A model generated the notes under the pieces. The model was not told the DNA's origin. It did not search any database and worked only from the letters and a program-made list of their open reading frames with translations. This document shows, one piece after another, positions 33,244 to 43,974 of a stretch of 64,000 nucleotides of DNA. A program made the translations under genes and the position numbers. The stretch's first letter is position 1; the number at the start of each line of letters is the position of its first letter. Source of the stretch: Pseudarthrobacter phenanthrenivorans (GTDB lineage: Bacteria > Actinomycetota > Actinomycetes > Actinomycetales > Micrococcaceae); NCBI RefSeq assembly GCF_000813845.1, contig NZ_JWTB01000020.1, positions 1 through 64,000 of the forward strand, given 5' to 3'.

Positions 33244-34356
33244 GTGCCATGCGTGGAATTCGACACGCAAAACCGTCGCCGGGATTTCCCGGCGGGCGGC
33301 AATTTAGTGATCACCGTCATAATTCCGGCCCACAATGAAGAATCGGGAATTGGCGAAACCCTCAGGTCCCTCAGGAACCAGACAGTTGTTCCGCACAGGG
33401 TAATTGTCGTTGCAGACAACTGCACCGACGCCACCGAGGAAATTTCCCTGGCCGCAGGGGCCGAGGTTGTGAGGACCGAAGGCAACACGGACAAGAAAGC
33501 CGGGGCGTTGAACTTCGTCCTGGCTGGCCTGCTGCCCGGTTCCGCGCCGGAGGACCTGATCCTGGTGCAGGACGCGGACTCGCAGCTGAGCCCGGACTTT
33601 ATCGAGCGCTCAGTGGGCTACCTGGCCGCGGATCCACGACTGGGTGCAGTGGGAGGCGTCTTCAGCGGCGGCCGCGGCGGCGGTTTTGTGGGGCACCTGC
33701 AGCGCAACGAGTATGCGCGCTATGCCCGGGACGTGCGCCGCCTGAACGGCAAGTGCCTGGTGGTCACGGGCACGGCCGCCCTGTTCCGGGCCCGGACCCT
33801 CCGGGACGTGGTGGAGGCCCGCCTGGCCGGTGTCCTGCCACCGGGAAACGGCAGCGGCGGCGTCTATGACACTTCGGTGCTCACGGAGGACAACGAACTG
33901 TCCTTCGCGCTGCTGACCCTCAAGTACCGCATCCGCTCCCCGGCCGACTGCACGCTGGTCACGGAGGTCATGCCCACCTGGCGCGAATTATGGGCCCAAC
34001 GGCTGCGGTGGAAGCGCGGCGCGGTGGAGAACTGCGTCCAGTACGGGTGGACCCGGGTTACCCGTCCCTACTGGGGCCGGCAGTTCCTTTCGGTGGTTGG
34101 CGTAGTGGTTACCCTTGCCTACCTCAGTACGGTGGCGGTTGCACTGGCCACGGGCGCGGGAATGCATATCCAGCCTTTCTGGCTCGCCGTGACCGGTGTC
34201 TTCGTGATCGAACGTGTAGTGACTGTACGCCTGAGGGGGTGGCGGTACATGCTTGCCGCCCTCACGATGTATGAGCTGGTCATCGACCTGTTCCTGCAGG
34301 CAGTCCACGCGAAGGCCTATGCAGATGCAGTATTCAACAAGAAGAAAGCGTGGTAA
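33244..34356 (+). CDS. Processive glycosyltransferase, family 2 (membrane)
   Basis: Predicted 370-residue GT2 enzyme. VITVIIPAHNEESGIGETLR starts the GT-A fold, QDADSQ carries the DxD metal site, VLTEDNELSF has the catalytic ED, and QRLRWKRGA is the QxxRW motif of processive synthases such as cellulose, hyaluronan and poly-GlcNAc synthases. Two or three membrane helices follow near residues 280-355. It therefore probably makes and exports a beta-linked polysaccharide. Start uncertain: GTG 33244, GTG 33253 or GTG 33310. It is followed after three bases by a LAxTG peptide gene. Confidence 0.85.
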   Translation: MPCVEFDTQNRRRDFPAGGNLVITVIIPAHNEESGIGETLRSLRNQTVVPHRVIVVADNCTDATEEISLAAGAEVVRTEGNTDKKAGALNFVLAGLLPGSAPEDLILVQDADSQLSPDFIERSVGYLAADPRLGAVGGVFSGGRGGGFVGHLQRNEYARYARDVRRLNGKCLVVTGTAALFRARTLRDVVEARLAGVLPPGNGSGGVYDTSVLTEDNELSFALLTLKYRIRSPADCTLVTEVMPTWRELWAQRLRWKRGAVENCVQYGWTRVTRPYWGRQFLSVVGVVVTLAYLSTVAVALATGAGMHIQPFWLAVTGVFVIERVVTVRLRGWRYMLAALTMYELVIDLFLQAVHAKAYADAVFNKKKAW

Positions 34357-34359
34357 CCC

Positions 34360-34521
34360 ATGTACAACAATCCAGCAATTCCCGCGGCAGCCGGGGCCGG
34401 GTCGGGCACCCTGGCCATGACCGGTGCGGGCGATATCTTCTGGTTCGCCCTAGCAGCCTTCGCGCTCCTGGCGCTCGGCATTGCCATCAAGAGGATCGTC
34501 CCGGTCCGCAGCTCCAAGTAG
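34360..34521 (+). CDS. 53-residue LAxTG cell-wall sorting peptide
   Basis: A short reading frame beginning three bases after the GT2 stop. Residues 18-22 are LAMTG, followed by GAGD, a hydrophobic helix (FWFALAAFALLALGIAI, 27-43) and a basic tail (KR at 44-45, R50, K53). That order is the complete sortase sorting signal; LAxTG is the motif recognised by actinobacterial class E sortases. There is no recognisable signal peptide and only 17 residues precede the motif, so the protein is almost only a sorting signal. Tight coupling to the GT2 gene suggests it helps to anchor or organise the polysaccharide synthase or its product (inference). Confidence 0.75.
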   Translation: MYNNPAIPAAAGAGSGTLAMTGAGDIFWFALAAFALLALGIAIKRIVPVRSSK

Positions 34522-34540
34522 CGCGCGCTGCCAGGGACGG

Positions 34541-34584
34541 CATGGAAAATGCGGCTTACCGGAGCGGTAGCCGCATTTTCCATG
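34541..34584. terminator. Bidirectional intrinsic terminator
   Basis: Perfect 16-bp stem CATGGAAAATGCGGCT / AGCCGCATTTTCCATG, with an inner ACC/GGT arm, between the convergent LAxTG and GH16 genes. Confidence 0.8.
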
Positions 34585-34597
34585 TGTGGACTGCGGG

Positions 34598-35689
34598 CTA
34601 GGTGGTCACGGTGACCGGATTGGAACACGCCGAGGCATCGCAGATTTTGTAGGTGGTGGTGCTGCCGCCCTTGGCGCTGGTGGTGAAGCTCCCGGTGTTG
34701 GGAACGGACTTCTGCGTGTTGTTGGCCCACAGCGTGACGTCGGTGCCGGTGGCCCCGCTCCATGTCAGCGCGGTGGACCTGATGGACTTGGACTTGGTGG
34801 TCGAGGCACTGAGCTTGATGGCTGACACCTGCCCTGAAGGTGCCGGCGCTGCGGCGGCCGTGAAGGAAAAGTCCCGGACCACCACGCTCTCGGGTTTCAC
34901 GTGGGCAGGATCGCCGCCTCCTCCGCCCGTTACCCAAAGGTCGAAGTGGACCTGTTCCTTGGCCGGCACCGGAACGGTGGAGCCTTCGAGGACCGTCCGC
35001 TTGAGAAGCGTGCCGTTGTAGCCTTCGCCGGCGAAGGTCTCGAAGGTGATCCGTCCCGGCTCCCACACCATCCGGTGGGTGGTGATGGGGCTGTTCGTAA
35101 CGTCGAAGGTCACCGTGTTATTGCCCTGGCCCGGCGGCTTGGTGGCATCGAACCAGTAGCCGTGCCCCTGGCTGACGGGCCAAGACTGGCCGTACGCGGC
35201 CCCTCCGCCCCAGGCCGACGCCTCACAGAGGTCGATTTCGTTGTAGCCAGGCGCGGCGAGGGGGTCGTACGTGAAGAGGCAGCCCCACACGACTTCCTTT
35301 TGAAGCATGCTGAGGTCCTTTTCAACGGTTGTGCTGTAGGTGCCGTAGCCGAACCCGTGCCGGGTGGACTGGAACTCCGCGCCCACGGGTGCATCCCCGG
35401 TGGGATTGGTGAGGTTCAATGTGACGTAGCCGTTGGCGTCCGGGTTGCCAACATTGGCGGCGGCAAACAGCCGGTTGTACTGCGGCGCGCCGCCCCAGGA
35501 ACGCTTCTCCCAGTTGAAGCCCTTCCAGGCGAAGCTGCCGGCCGGCCCGGGATTTGGATCAAGGGGAGTTGTGTCGGCGGACTGTGCGGCAGGCATACCT
35601 GCCAGCGTAGCCACGGCAACGGCTGCCAGGATTGGCCAGGCCTTCCGGCGGCGTGCGGGACGGTAGGAGGAAAAGCGAAAACAAGCCAT
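34598..35689 (-). CDS. Secreted glycoside hydrolase family 16-like protein
   Basis: Predicted 363-residue secreted protein. Signal peptide with PARRRKAWP, hydrophobic core, cleavage near AQS-AD (about residue 38). The catalytic domain (residues 50-275) carries NEIDLCEAS with E151, D153 and E156 in the GH16 pattern ExDxxE, and TFDVTNSPITTHRMVWEPG and WVTGGG segments typical of the jelly-roll fold. Residues 285-363 form an Ig/fibronectin-like domain. GH16 enzymes cut beta-1,3- or beta-1,4-glucans, agar or carrageenan; the exact substrate is not clear. Start at ATG 35689 after AAGGGG. Possible partner of the adjacent GT2 polysaccharide (inference). Confidence 0.82.
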   Translation of the reverse strand: MACFRFSSYRPARRRKAWPILAAVAVATLAGMPAAQSADTTPLDPNPGPAGSFAWKGFNWEKRSWGGAPQYNRLFAAANVGNPDANGYVTLNLTNPTGDAPVGAEFQSTRHGFGYGTYSTTVEKDLSMLQKEVVWGCLFTYDPLAAPGYNEIDLCEASAWGGGAAYGQSWPVSQGHGYWFDATKPPGQGNNTVTFDVTNSPITTHRMVWEPGRITFETFAGEGYNGTLLKRTVLEGSTVPVPAKEQVHFDLWVTGGGGGDPAHVKPESVVVRDFSFTAAAAPAPSGQVSAIKLSASTTKSKSIRSTALTWSGATGTDVTLWANNTQKSVPNTGSFTTSAKGGSTTTYKICDASACSNPVTVTT

Positions 35690-36091
35690 GCAAACGCCCC
35701 TTATCAACTGCTCCCAGCGAGCAAAGTTGCGCCCCTGTTGAGCACAGGTTGATCATCAGCCACCCGCCGGGAAAAAGGCAATAGATAATTCACGCTTTCA
35801 GGATTTTGAAGCTGCCTCAAGGAACGCGCATTTATCAATCAAGCTCAAGGCTGGCGCACAGTAACCGAAAGAATGGTTTTTCAAGCAGCCAACTGGGTAA
35901 TGTCCTAAGGACGCAACGGCGCGATTCGCCGGCCATCCAACCACCATTTGACTTCGAATTCCTTTCAGGCAGTTTGTTGTCCCGGTCAGGGAAGCCATGG
36001 GCTGCTGCCCATGCAAGGACCAAAAGGTCCCACGGGCAGTGCCGCATTCTGAAGGTGGCCGGCAATCACAACTTTTTAAATGGGGGCATGG
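35690..36091. other. Divergent intergenic region between GH16 and OmpR-type regulator
   Basis: 402 bases with no convincing gene; short frames in it are interrupted. It is AT-richer than its surroundings (for example around 35775-35900) and likely contains both promoters. No clear repeat was seen apart from GGTTGATC near 35748. Confidence 0.45.
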
Positions 36092-36910
36092 ATGGTTGAG
36101 CGCGGCGTTGCCGTGGTGGTGGAAGACGACGACGATGTGCGCACCGTTTTGACGGACGTCCTGCTGCAGTCGGGCTTCGCTGTCAAGACCGCTTCCACGG
36201 GCAAGGACGGGGTGGAAGCTGTGCGCAGCCGCCACCCTGACATTGTCCTGATGGACGTGGGCCTGCCTGACTTTGACGGCTTTGAGGCCTCGCGGCGGAT
36301 CCGCACATTCAGTGACGCCTACCTGATCATCATCACCGGCCGGGTGGATGAGGCGGATGCCTTGATGGGCTTCGAGGCCGGCGCGGACGACTACCTGCAT
36401 AAGCCGTTCCGGCCCAGGGAACTCCGGGCCAGGATCGGGGCCATGCTTCGCCGGCCCAGGACCCAGGGTCCACATCGGCCGGAAAGCCTTGCGCCCGAAC
36501 TCCGCCCGCCGGCCCGGCCGACGGACCCTGCGCTTGCGATGCCCGCAGCTGAGGGGTTGGCAGAAGCAGGCAAGGCCGCGAACCGCGGCTACGACTTTGC
36601 CCACAAAGGCCTTACCCTGCACGAGGACTCCCGGCAGGCGGCCATCAACAGCGTTCCGGTGGAGCTGACCCGCACCCAGTTCGACCTGCTGTTGGTGCTG
36701 ATGGAAAACGGCCGGACGGTGCAAACCAAGGCCGACCTTGTGCGCAGGCTGCGCAATGAACCGTACAACACCGGCTCATTCGTCAGCTCGGGAGAAGAAC
36801 GGGCGGTGGAAGTTCATCTTGGCAACCTTCGGCGCCGGCTGGGTGACAGTTCCCGCCGGCCCCGGTGGGTCGAAACCGTCCGTGGGGTGGGGTACCGCCT
36901 GACCCAGTGA
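36092..36910 (+). CDS. Response regulator, OmpR/PhoB type
   Basis: Predicted 272-residue regulator. Receiver domain residues 1-120: acidic pocket VVVEDDDDVR, phospho-acceptor in IVLMDVGLPDF, conserved lysine LHKPFRPREL. A Pro/Ala-rich linker of about 60 residues is longer than usual. The winged-helix output domain follows (VELTRTQFDLLLVLMENGRT, EVHLGNLRRRLGD, TVRGVGYRL). ATG at 36092 preferred over 36080 for its upstream GGGGG. No kinase is directly adjacent, so it is an orphan or served by the soluble kinase at 37818. Confidence 0.9.
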   Translation: MVERGVAVVVEDDDDVRTVLTDVLLQSGFAVKTASTGKDGVEAVRSRHPDIVLMDVGLPDFDGFEASRRIRTFSDAYLIIITGRVDEADALMGFEAGADDYLHKPFRPRELRARIGAMLRRPRTQGPHRPESLAPELRPPARPTDPALAMPAAEGLAEAGKAANRGYDFAHKGLTLHEDSRQAAINSVPVELTRTQFDLLLVLMENGRTVQTKADLVRRLRNEPYNTGSFVSSGEERAVEVHLGNLRRRLGDSSRRPRWVETVRGVGYRLTQ

Positions 36911-36991
36911 CGGGGAAAAGTCTCGCCGAAGTCCGGCGCCTTTTGCCGTGGCGGCTGTTAGCGTGGAGGCCCAGCCACTGAAGGAGGAGCG

Positions 36992-37201
36992 ATGTCCATC
37001 AATTCACCTGATTCACTGCCCGAAGAAGATCCGCAGGAGGGTTCGGCGGCGGATGCCGCCGGGAACGGGTCCGGCAAGGGCAAGGCCGACGGCGGGATCC
37101 CTGGCGGTAAGGACGGCGTCGGTATTTCCGATGGTGCCGAGCCCAACACCTTCGAGCCCGAGGAGGACCCGGACGCCGCCGCAGGCGCGGCGGACGACTG
37201 A
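36992..37201 (+). CDS. Small acidic hypothetical protein
   Basis: Predicted 69-residue acidic, Gly/Asp/Glu-rich protein without hydrophobic core, probably disordered. It has an excellent ribosome binding site (AAGGAGGAGCG before the ATG), so it is likely expressed. Similar in character to the 87-residue protein at 10225. No known function. Confidence 0.6.
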   Translation: MSINSPDSLPEEDPQEGSAADAAGNGSGKGKADGGIPGGKDGVGISDGAEPNTFEPEEDPDAAAGAADD

Positions 37202-37340
37202 CCCCCGCCGGCACCGATGGACCAGGCAGCCGCTCAAGGTTGGCTCAAGATTGACCGAAGGTGCTGTTTTTGGTGCAGCTGCCTGCCTACTGGCCGGTAA
37301 TTTTAAAGCGCTTCCGGTCAGTTCCCCGGCAGGAAGCATT

Positions 37341-37381
37341 GGAAGCCCCTGCGCTGGAGCCTGACTCGCGCGGGGGCTTCC
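37341..37381. terminator. Intrinsic terminator between convergent genes
   Basis: GGAAGCCCC (37341-37349) pairs with GGGGCTTCC (37373-37381), extended by GCGC arms inside the loop. Confidence 0.65.
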
Positions 37382-37400
37382 CCCCAACACCAGGGCTGCC

Positions 37401-37703
37401 TCAGCGGGCGGCAGGGGCCACGTCCTCGAAGTGCTCAACGACCGGAAACGGCTCATAGAAGTGGTGCAGCAGCGCCCGCCATTGCTGATACTCCGGGGAT
37501 CCACGAAAACCCACCGTATGGTCCTCCAGGGTCTCCCACGTGACCAGCAGCAAATAGGTACCGGGGGATTCGATGGAGCGGGACAGCGACAGCGAGACGA
37601 AGCCCGGCATGGAAGCGATAATCGGCCGGGCCAGTTCAAAAGCAGCCTCGAATTCCACGTCCCGGCCCGGAAGGACGGGGAGCAGCGCATGTTCGGTGAT
37701 CAC
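37401..37703 (-). CDS. Antibiotic biosynthesis monooxygenase (ABM) domain protein
   Basis: Predicted 100-residue dimeric ferredoxin-like fold protein: ITEHALLPVLPGRDVEFEAA, MPGFVSLSLSRSIE, YLLLVTWETLEDHTVGFRGS and WRALLHHFYEP match the ABM family, which contains quinol monooxygenases and heme-degrading enzymes. GTG start at 37703. Actual substrate unknown. A longer upstream in-frame reading to 37832 is not conserved-looking. Confidence 0.78.
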   Translation of the reverse strand: MITEHALLPVLPGRDVEFEAAFELARPIIASMPGFVSLSLSRSIESPGTYLLLVTWETLEDHTVGFRGSPEYQQWRALLHHFYEPFPVVEHFEDVAPAAR

Positions 37704-37817
37704 CGCCCTATTTTCGCAGGTCAACTGTGGGATCCGGGCCGGCGCATTCCCGGGATGCTGTGGCAGGGCTGTACGATCTCCGGGGACCCTTTTGTGGTCG
37801 GAAAGGGGGACGGGAAT

Positions 37818-39062
37818 TTGGCGGGCACTCATTCCACTGGGACTGCTCTCAGGGACGCGGCGAACCGTGACGAACTGCTGCAGGAATATGGCCTGGCGTC
37901 CTCCGCCTCAGAGGCATCCCGGTACCCCGCTGTGGAACTTTCCCTGGAACCCCTCCAGAACCTGGTCGAGTTGGCCGCCAAGCTCTGTGGTGTCCCTTTC
38001 GGCGTCATCAACGTGGTCACATCGGATGAGCAACGCCAGGTGGCCGCCGTCGGCTTTGAAGCAGCCGTATGCGCGCGGGAGGACTCGATGTGTGCGCAGG
38101 TCTTCCTCTCGGGGAGGACAACCGTTGTTCCCGACGCTTCCCAGGACCCCCGGCTTGTATCGAACCCCTTCGTGACCGGGGAGATCGCTGCCGTGCGGTT
38201 TTATGCCTCGGTGCCGCTGGAGACGGCGTCGGGGTTCGTGCTCGGATCGCTGTGCGTCTTCTCCAATACGGCCGGCACGCCGGAGCAGGACCAGCTGGAC
38301 ATGCTGGAGATCCTGGCCCGCCAGGCGGTACAGCTCCTGGAACTTCAGAGGCGCACCCTGCAGCTGAACACCGCGCTGGAGGAGGTGCGGGAAAGCAACG
38401 CCAAGCTGGCAGAGTTCGCCGGCCGCGTCAGCCATGACCTCCGCGGACCGCTGACCACCATGCTGGGCTATGTGGAGATGGGCGAGGACGACCCCGAGGT
38501 GGGCAGCGACCACCCGGCGGCCGAGTATTTCCAGCTGATTGGCTCCAGTGGGCACCGGATGCTCCGCATGCTTGAGGATGTCCTGACCTATTCCCGGATG
38601 GGCGGAGGCATCCAGCGCCAGCGCACGTCACTCCGGGCTGTGGCGACCGAGGTGGCCAGGGACCTGGGGTTGCCGTTTGGCCCCGACGCTGTCCTGGACA
38701 GCGGGGACATGACGCTCCAGGTGGACCGCGGCCAGCTGCGGACCCTGCTGCAAAACCTGGTGGCAAATGCGGTGAACTACCAGAGCCCGGAGCGGGACTT
38801 GGCGGTGCGGATCAGCGGCACTTCGAACTATCACGGATCAACGGTGGTAGTGGCCGACAACGGCAAGGGGATAGCGCCGGAGGACCGGCAGCGCGTGCTG
38901 GAGCCGCTGGTCCGGCTGCACCGGGAGGGTGACGGGCAGGGCTCGGGGCTGGGCCTGGCCATCTGCCGCCGGATCGCGGAAGCGCACGGAGGGGAGCTGA
39001 GCCTCAAGGAGACTCCCGGCGGAGGAACCACGGCCGTGATCAGCTTCCCCGACGACGCTTAG
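37818..39062 (+). CDS. Soluble GAF-domain sensor histidine kinase
   Basis: Predicted 414-residue cytosolic kinase without membrane segments. GAF domain residues about 40-180 (LCGVPFGVINVVTSDEQRQV, then FYASVPLETASGFVLGSLCV), a coiled-coil linker, HisKA with H in GRVSHDLRGPLTTMLGY, and a HATPase_c domain (N box NLVANAVNYQ, G1 VADNGKGIAPED, G2 GSGLGLAICRRIAEAHGG). A cysteine-containing GAF (CAREDSMCAQ) could bind a cofactor or sense redox. TTG at 37818 follows a GGGGGACGGG stretch; a GTG at 37794 is an alternative. No partner regulator directly next to it. Confidence 0.88.
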   Translation: MAGTHSTGTALRDAANRDELLQEYGLASSASEASRYPAVELSLEPLQNLVELAAKLCGVPFGVINVVTSDEQRQVAAVGFEAAVCAREDSMCAQVFLSGRTTVVPDASQDPRLVSNPFVTGEIAAVRFYASVPLETASGFVLGSLCVFSNTAGTPEQDQLDMLEILARQAVQLLELQRRTLQLNTALEEVRESNAKLAEFAGRVSHDLRGPLTTMLGYVEMGEDDPEVGSDHPAAEYFQLIGSSGHRMLRMLEDVLTYSRMGGGIQRQRTSLRAVATEVARDLGLPFGPDAVLDSGDMTLQVDRGQLRTLLQNLVANAVNYQSPERDLAVRISGTSNYHGSTVVVADNGKGIAPEDRQRVLEPLVRLHREGDGQGSGLGLAICRRIAEAHGGELSLKETPGGGTTAVISFPDDA

Positions 39063-39085
39063 ACGCTTAACGGCCACACGGAGGC

Positions 39086-39113
39086 GGGGCCGGCTGCAGT
39101 GGCAGCCGGCCCC
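39086..39113. terminator. Bidirectional intrinsic terminator
   Basis: Perfect 12-bp stem GGGGCCGGCTGC / GCAGCCGGCCCC with an AGTG loop, between the convergent kinase and katG genes. Confidence 0.75.
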
Positions 39114-39138
39114 GTCCCTGTTCAGTTCTTAGCTGGGA

Positions 39139-41535
<2,397 letters not shown>

Positions 41536-41710
41536 TCAGCGCCGGCCTCCTCCGCTTGAGTTAGCGGTCCGTAACAGTTGGTCAATCGGTTGTGGGACTT
41601 CCGCCGCCTTATTTCATAATCAAAAGTGCGGATTCCGGGGGCTGGTCCGCGCGCCAACCATTCCGTCCCACCCTTGCGTGGAGACCTTCAAAATTTCAGG
41701 AAACAACTTC

Positions 41711-41908
41711 ATGGACGGTTCAAGCCTTGTTGCCCTCTTCCTTGCAAGGAGCGACGATACTGCCACCAGCGCCCTGCCGCGTGCGCCGAGGAAGGTCCGG
41801 GCAAAGAAGCCCGGCCTGTCCCGGCGGGAAGCCTTCCGGGGCCGGCTGGCAAGCGCCCTGCACCGCCTGGCGTGGGCCATTGAACCTGATGCGACGGGCA
41901 CGTACTAG
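41711..41908 (+). CDS. Possible small basic protein
   Basis: A 65-residue frame with AGGAAA nine bases before its ATG. The sequence is rich in Arg, Lys and Ala (PRAPRKVRAKK, SRREAFRGRL) and could be a DNA- or membrane-associated peptide. No family recognised. It fills part of the gap between katG and the SMR genes and is convergent with the latter. Confidence 0.45.
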   Translation: MDGSSLVALFLARSDDTATSALPRAPRKVRAKKPGLSRREAFRGRLASALHRLAWAIEPDATGTY

Positions 41909-41913
41909 CGCCT

Positions 41914-42234
41914 TTAGTGCGTTGCGCCCAGTTCGATGAGCAGGACGCCGCCGATAATGAGGCCGAGTCCAAGCATCATGACGGCTGTGATGGTCTCCTT
42001 GAAGAAGATGCGGCTGGCCACGGCAGTCAGCGCCACGCCGGCTGCCGCCCAGATTCCGTAGGCAACCCCGAGGGCCATGCCCTGTTGCAGGGTCAGCGTC
42101 AGGAACGTGAAGGCCACGACGTAGCCGACGCCGACCTGCAGGTACCAGCGCCGCTTGCCACCGGAGGCCACGCGCAGGAACAGGGTGGCGGTGACCTCGG
42201 TCAGGATCGCTCCGGCCAGCAACAGCCACATCAT
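41914..42234 (-). CDS. SMR family efflux subunit (second of a pair)
   Basis: Predicted 106-residue protein with four membrane helices. The helix-1 glutamate in AGAILTEVTAT (E13) matches the proton/drug-binding Glu of EmrE, and GVAYGIWAAAGV in helix 3 is the SMR signature. Its start overlaps the stop of the upstream SMR gene by 4 bases (ATGA). Paired SMR genes usually form heterodimers (EbrAB, YkkCD type) that export quaternary cations or guanidinium-like compounds. Confidence 0.9.
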   Translation of the reverse strand: MMWLLLAGAILTEVTATLFLRVASGGKRRWYLQVGVGYVVAFTFLTLTLQQGMALGVAYGIWAAAGVALTAVASRIFFKETITAVMMLGLGLIIGGVLLIELGATH

Positions 42235-42587
42235 CGGCTGGCCAACTCCTTCACCGGTTCGTCGGCGGCCTCTTTGCGTGGGCCGAGTTCAACGCACAGT
42301 ACCCCGCCAATCACCATGGCGACACCGACCATCATCAGGGGTGTCAGTGCTTCGCCAAAGAGGACAGCGGCCAGCAACACCGTGAGGGTTACTCCCAGCG
42401 CAGACCAGAAGCCGTAGGCAACGCCAAGGCCCAGCCCCTTGCGGAGGACTCCTGCGAGCAGGGCAAAGGAGGCGGCATACCCGATAACCACCACGACGAA
42501 GAGAGCCGGATTGTCCAGGGCCGCCTTCAAGGAGAGGGATGCCGTCACCTCACTCAGAATCGCCCCGGCGAGAAAAATCCACTTCAT
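42231..42587 (-). CDS. SMR family efflux subunit (first of a pair)
   Basis: Predicted 118-residue four-helix SMR protein with the conserved glutamate in AGAILSEVTAS (E13) and GVAYGFWSALGV in helix 3. A longer hydrophilic C-terminus (GPRKEAADEPVKELASR) is typical of one partner in a heterodimer. Overlaps the next gene by 4 bases. Confidence 0.9.
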   Translation of the reverse strand: MKWIFLAGAILSEVTASLSLKAALDNPALFVVVVIGYAASFALLAGVLRKGLGLGVAYGFWSALGVTLTVLLAAVLFGEALTPLMMVGVAMVIGGVLCVELGPRKEAADEPVKELASR

Positions 42588-42616
42588 CCATCAGTCCTTG
42601 AAAAGTTGTGGCGAGG

Positions 42617-42651
42617 CTGCCGCTGCTGTCCTGGATGGACAGCAGCGGCAG
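42617..42651 (-). terminator. Terminator at the end of the hyu/DUF917 cluster
   Basis: Perfect 15-bp stem CTGCCGCTGCTGTCC / GGACAGCAGCGGCAG with a 5-base loop, directly after the amidohydrolase stop and before the SMR genes. It marks the end of the long minus-strand cluster. Confidence 0.85.
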
Positions 42652-42667
42652 TCCCGCGGGTACGCCA

Positions 42668-43942
42668 TCAGGCGTGAGCGCCGCAGATGGCCTCGTCCAT
42701 GGTCGCACGACCGTCCGGAAGGCCGTTGGGAGACACAATGCACCCCGCCTTGATAACCGTTCGGGATCGGCTCTCGTCCCAGAGCACTGAGGGCTCCTCG
42801 AAGGGATTGCCGTCCAGTATCACCAAGTCCGCGCATGCCCCCTTCGCGATGCGGCCCAGGTCTTCGCGCCGGAGCAGTGCCGCGTTCGTTGAAGTCGCAG
42901 AGCGGAGTGCGTCGTGGACGCCGAGCACTTCGCACTGCAGGCGAAGCCCGGCCAGCTGTTCATCCTCGAGCTCACCCATGAGGTCGCTGCCGAAGCCAAT
43001 CCGGACACCGGCGTCGCGCGCCAGTGTGACGGCGTTCTTGCCGGCGGCCAGCACTTCCTGGTTCTTGGCGGCGCCCACCTCGGTAAGTCCGATTTCCGCT
43101 CCACGGCGGCCCATCGCGTCGTACGTCACCAACGTGGGCACGAGGTAGACGTCATGTTCCGCCATGAGGCGGGCGGTTTCAGCATCCAGTAGGTTGCCGT
43201 GTTCGATGCAGCGGACTCCGTTGAGGACTGAGTGCGTGATGGCTTCTGGTGAGTAGGCGTGCGCGGTGGCGTAGCTGCCCCGCCGCGATGCCTCTTCGGT
43301 GACCACGCGGATTTCCGCCGCGCTGTACTGGGGCACACGGATCGGATCGACCGGAGAAATCACTCCTCCGGAGGTCATGAGCTTGATGGCCGTTGCGCCG
43401 GTCCGGAACCGGTGGCGCACCGCCAGCAGCAGGTCCTCGACGCCGTCCACCACCTCGCACATGTGGCCGCCATGGAAGCAGCTTCCATCGTTCGCGGCGC
43501 GGATGTCGCCGTGGCCGCCGGTCTGGCTCAGCGCCGGACCGGTAAAGAAATACCGGGGACCGGGGTACAGTCCTTCCTCGATCGCAGTTGCCAGGCCTAC
43601 GTCACCCCCGGCCACATCCCGCACTGAGGTGAAGCCCCGGCCGAGCGCGGCCTCAAGCCTGCGGGCACCGGCCAGAGCTGAGTAGCTCAACGGCCCGGTT
43701 TCGTTTATCGCCGACGTCAGGCTGAGCGCATAGGCATGGAAGTGGGCATCGATGAGGCCGGGAATCACCACCCGGCCGCCCGCGTCGAGTACGATTCCGG
43801 CGCCACTGCCTTCGTCGGTGCTTTCGACGGCGGTGATCCTGCCGTCACGGACAATGATGGAGCCCTCAATGAGTGCGGGGGATTCGCCGTCGAAGATCCT
43901 GGCGTTCCGAATGGTCAGGTTTCCCTGGGAGTTGGGGATCAC
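42668..43942 (-). CDS. Metal-dependent amidohydrolase (imidazolonepropionase/prolidase-like)
   Basis: Predicted 424-residue amidohydrolase-superfamily TIM-barrel enzyme. Metal ligands appear as HFHAY near residue 68 (HxH), K in TAIKLMTSGG, H in ATAHAYSPEA, H in CIEHGNLLD and D in GFGSDLMGE. The overall sequence is of the group that contains Xaa-Pro dipeptidases and imidazolonepropionase-like enzymes hydrolysing cyclic or linear amides. Last gene of the minus-strand cluster, 32 bases after the GAF gene, suggesting it hydrolyses an amide intermediate of the pathway (inference). Confidence 0.85.
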   Translation of the reverse strand: MIPNSQGNLTIRNARIFDGESPALIEGSIIVRDGRITAVESTDEGSGAGIVLDAGGRVVIPGLIDAHFHAYALSLTSAINETGPLSYSALAGARRLEAALGRGFTSVRDVAGGDVGLATAIEEGLYPGPRYFFTGPALSQTGGHGDIRAANDGSCFHGGHMCEVVDGVEDLLLAVRHRFRTGATAIKLMTSGGVISPVDPIRVPQYSAAEIRVVTEEASRRGSYATAHAYSPEAITHSVLNGVRCIEHGNLLDAETARLMAEHDVYLVPTLVTYDAMGRRGAEIGLTEVGAAKNQEVLAAGKNAVTLARDAGVRIGFGSDLMGELEDEQLAGLRLQCEVLGVHDALRSATSTNAALLRREDLGRIAKGACADLVILDGNPFEEPSVLWDESRSRTVIKAGCIVSPNGLPDGRATMDEAICGAHA

Positions 43943-43974
43943 GTGGAGTGTTTCCTTCCTGTTGCAGGGCGCCG

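Noticed and set aside
37305..37313. AAAGCGCTT, a partial copy of the lyase palindrome
   Set aside because: It matches only 9 of 12 bases and lies between convergent gene ends, so it is not a promoter operator.
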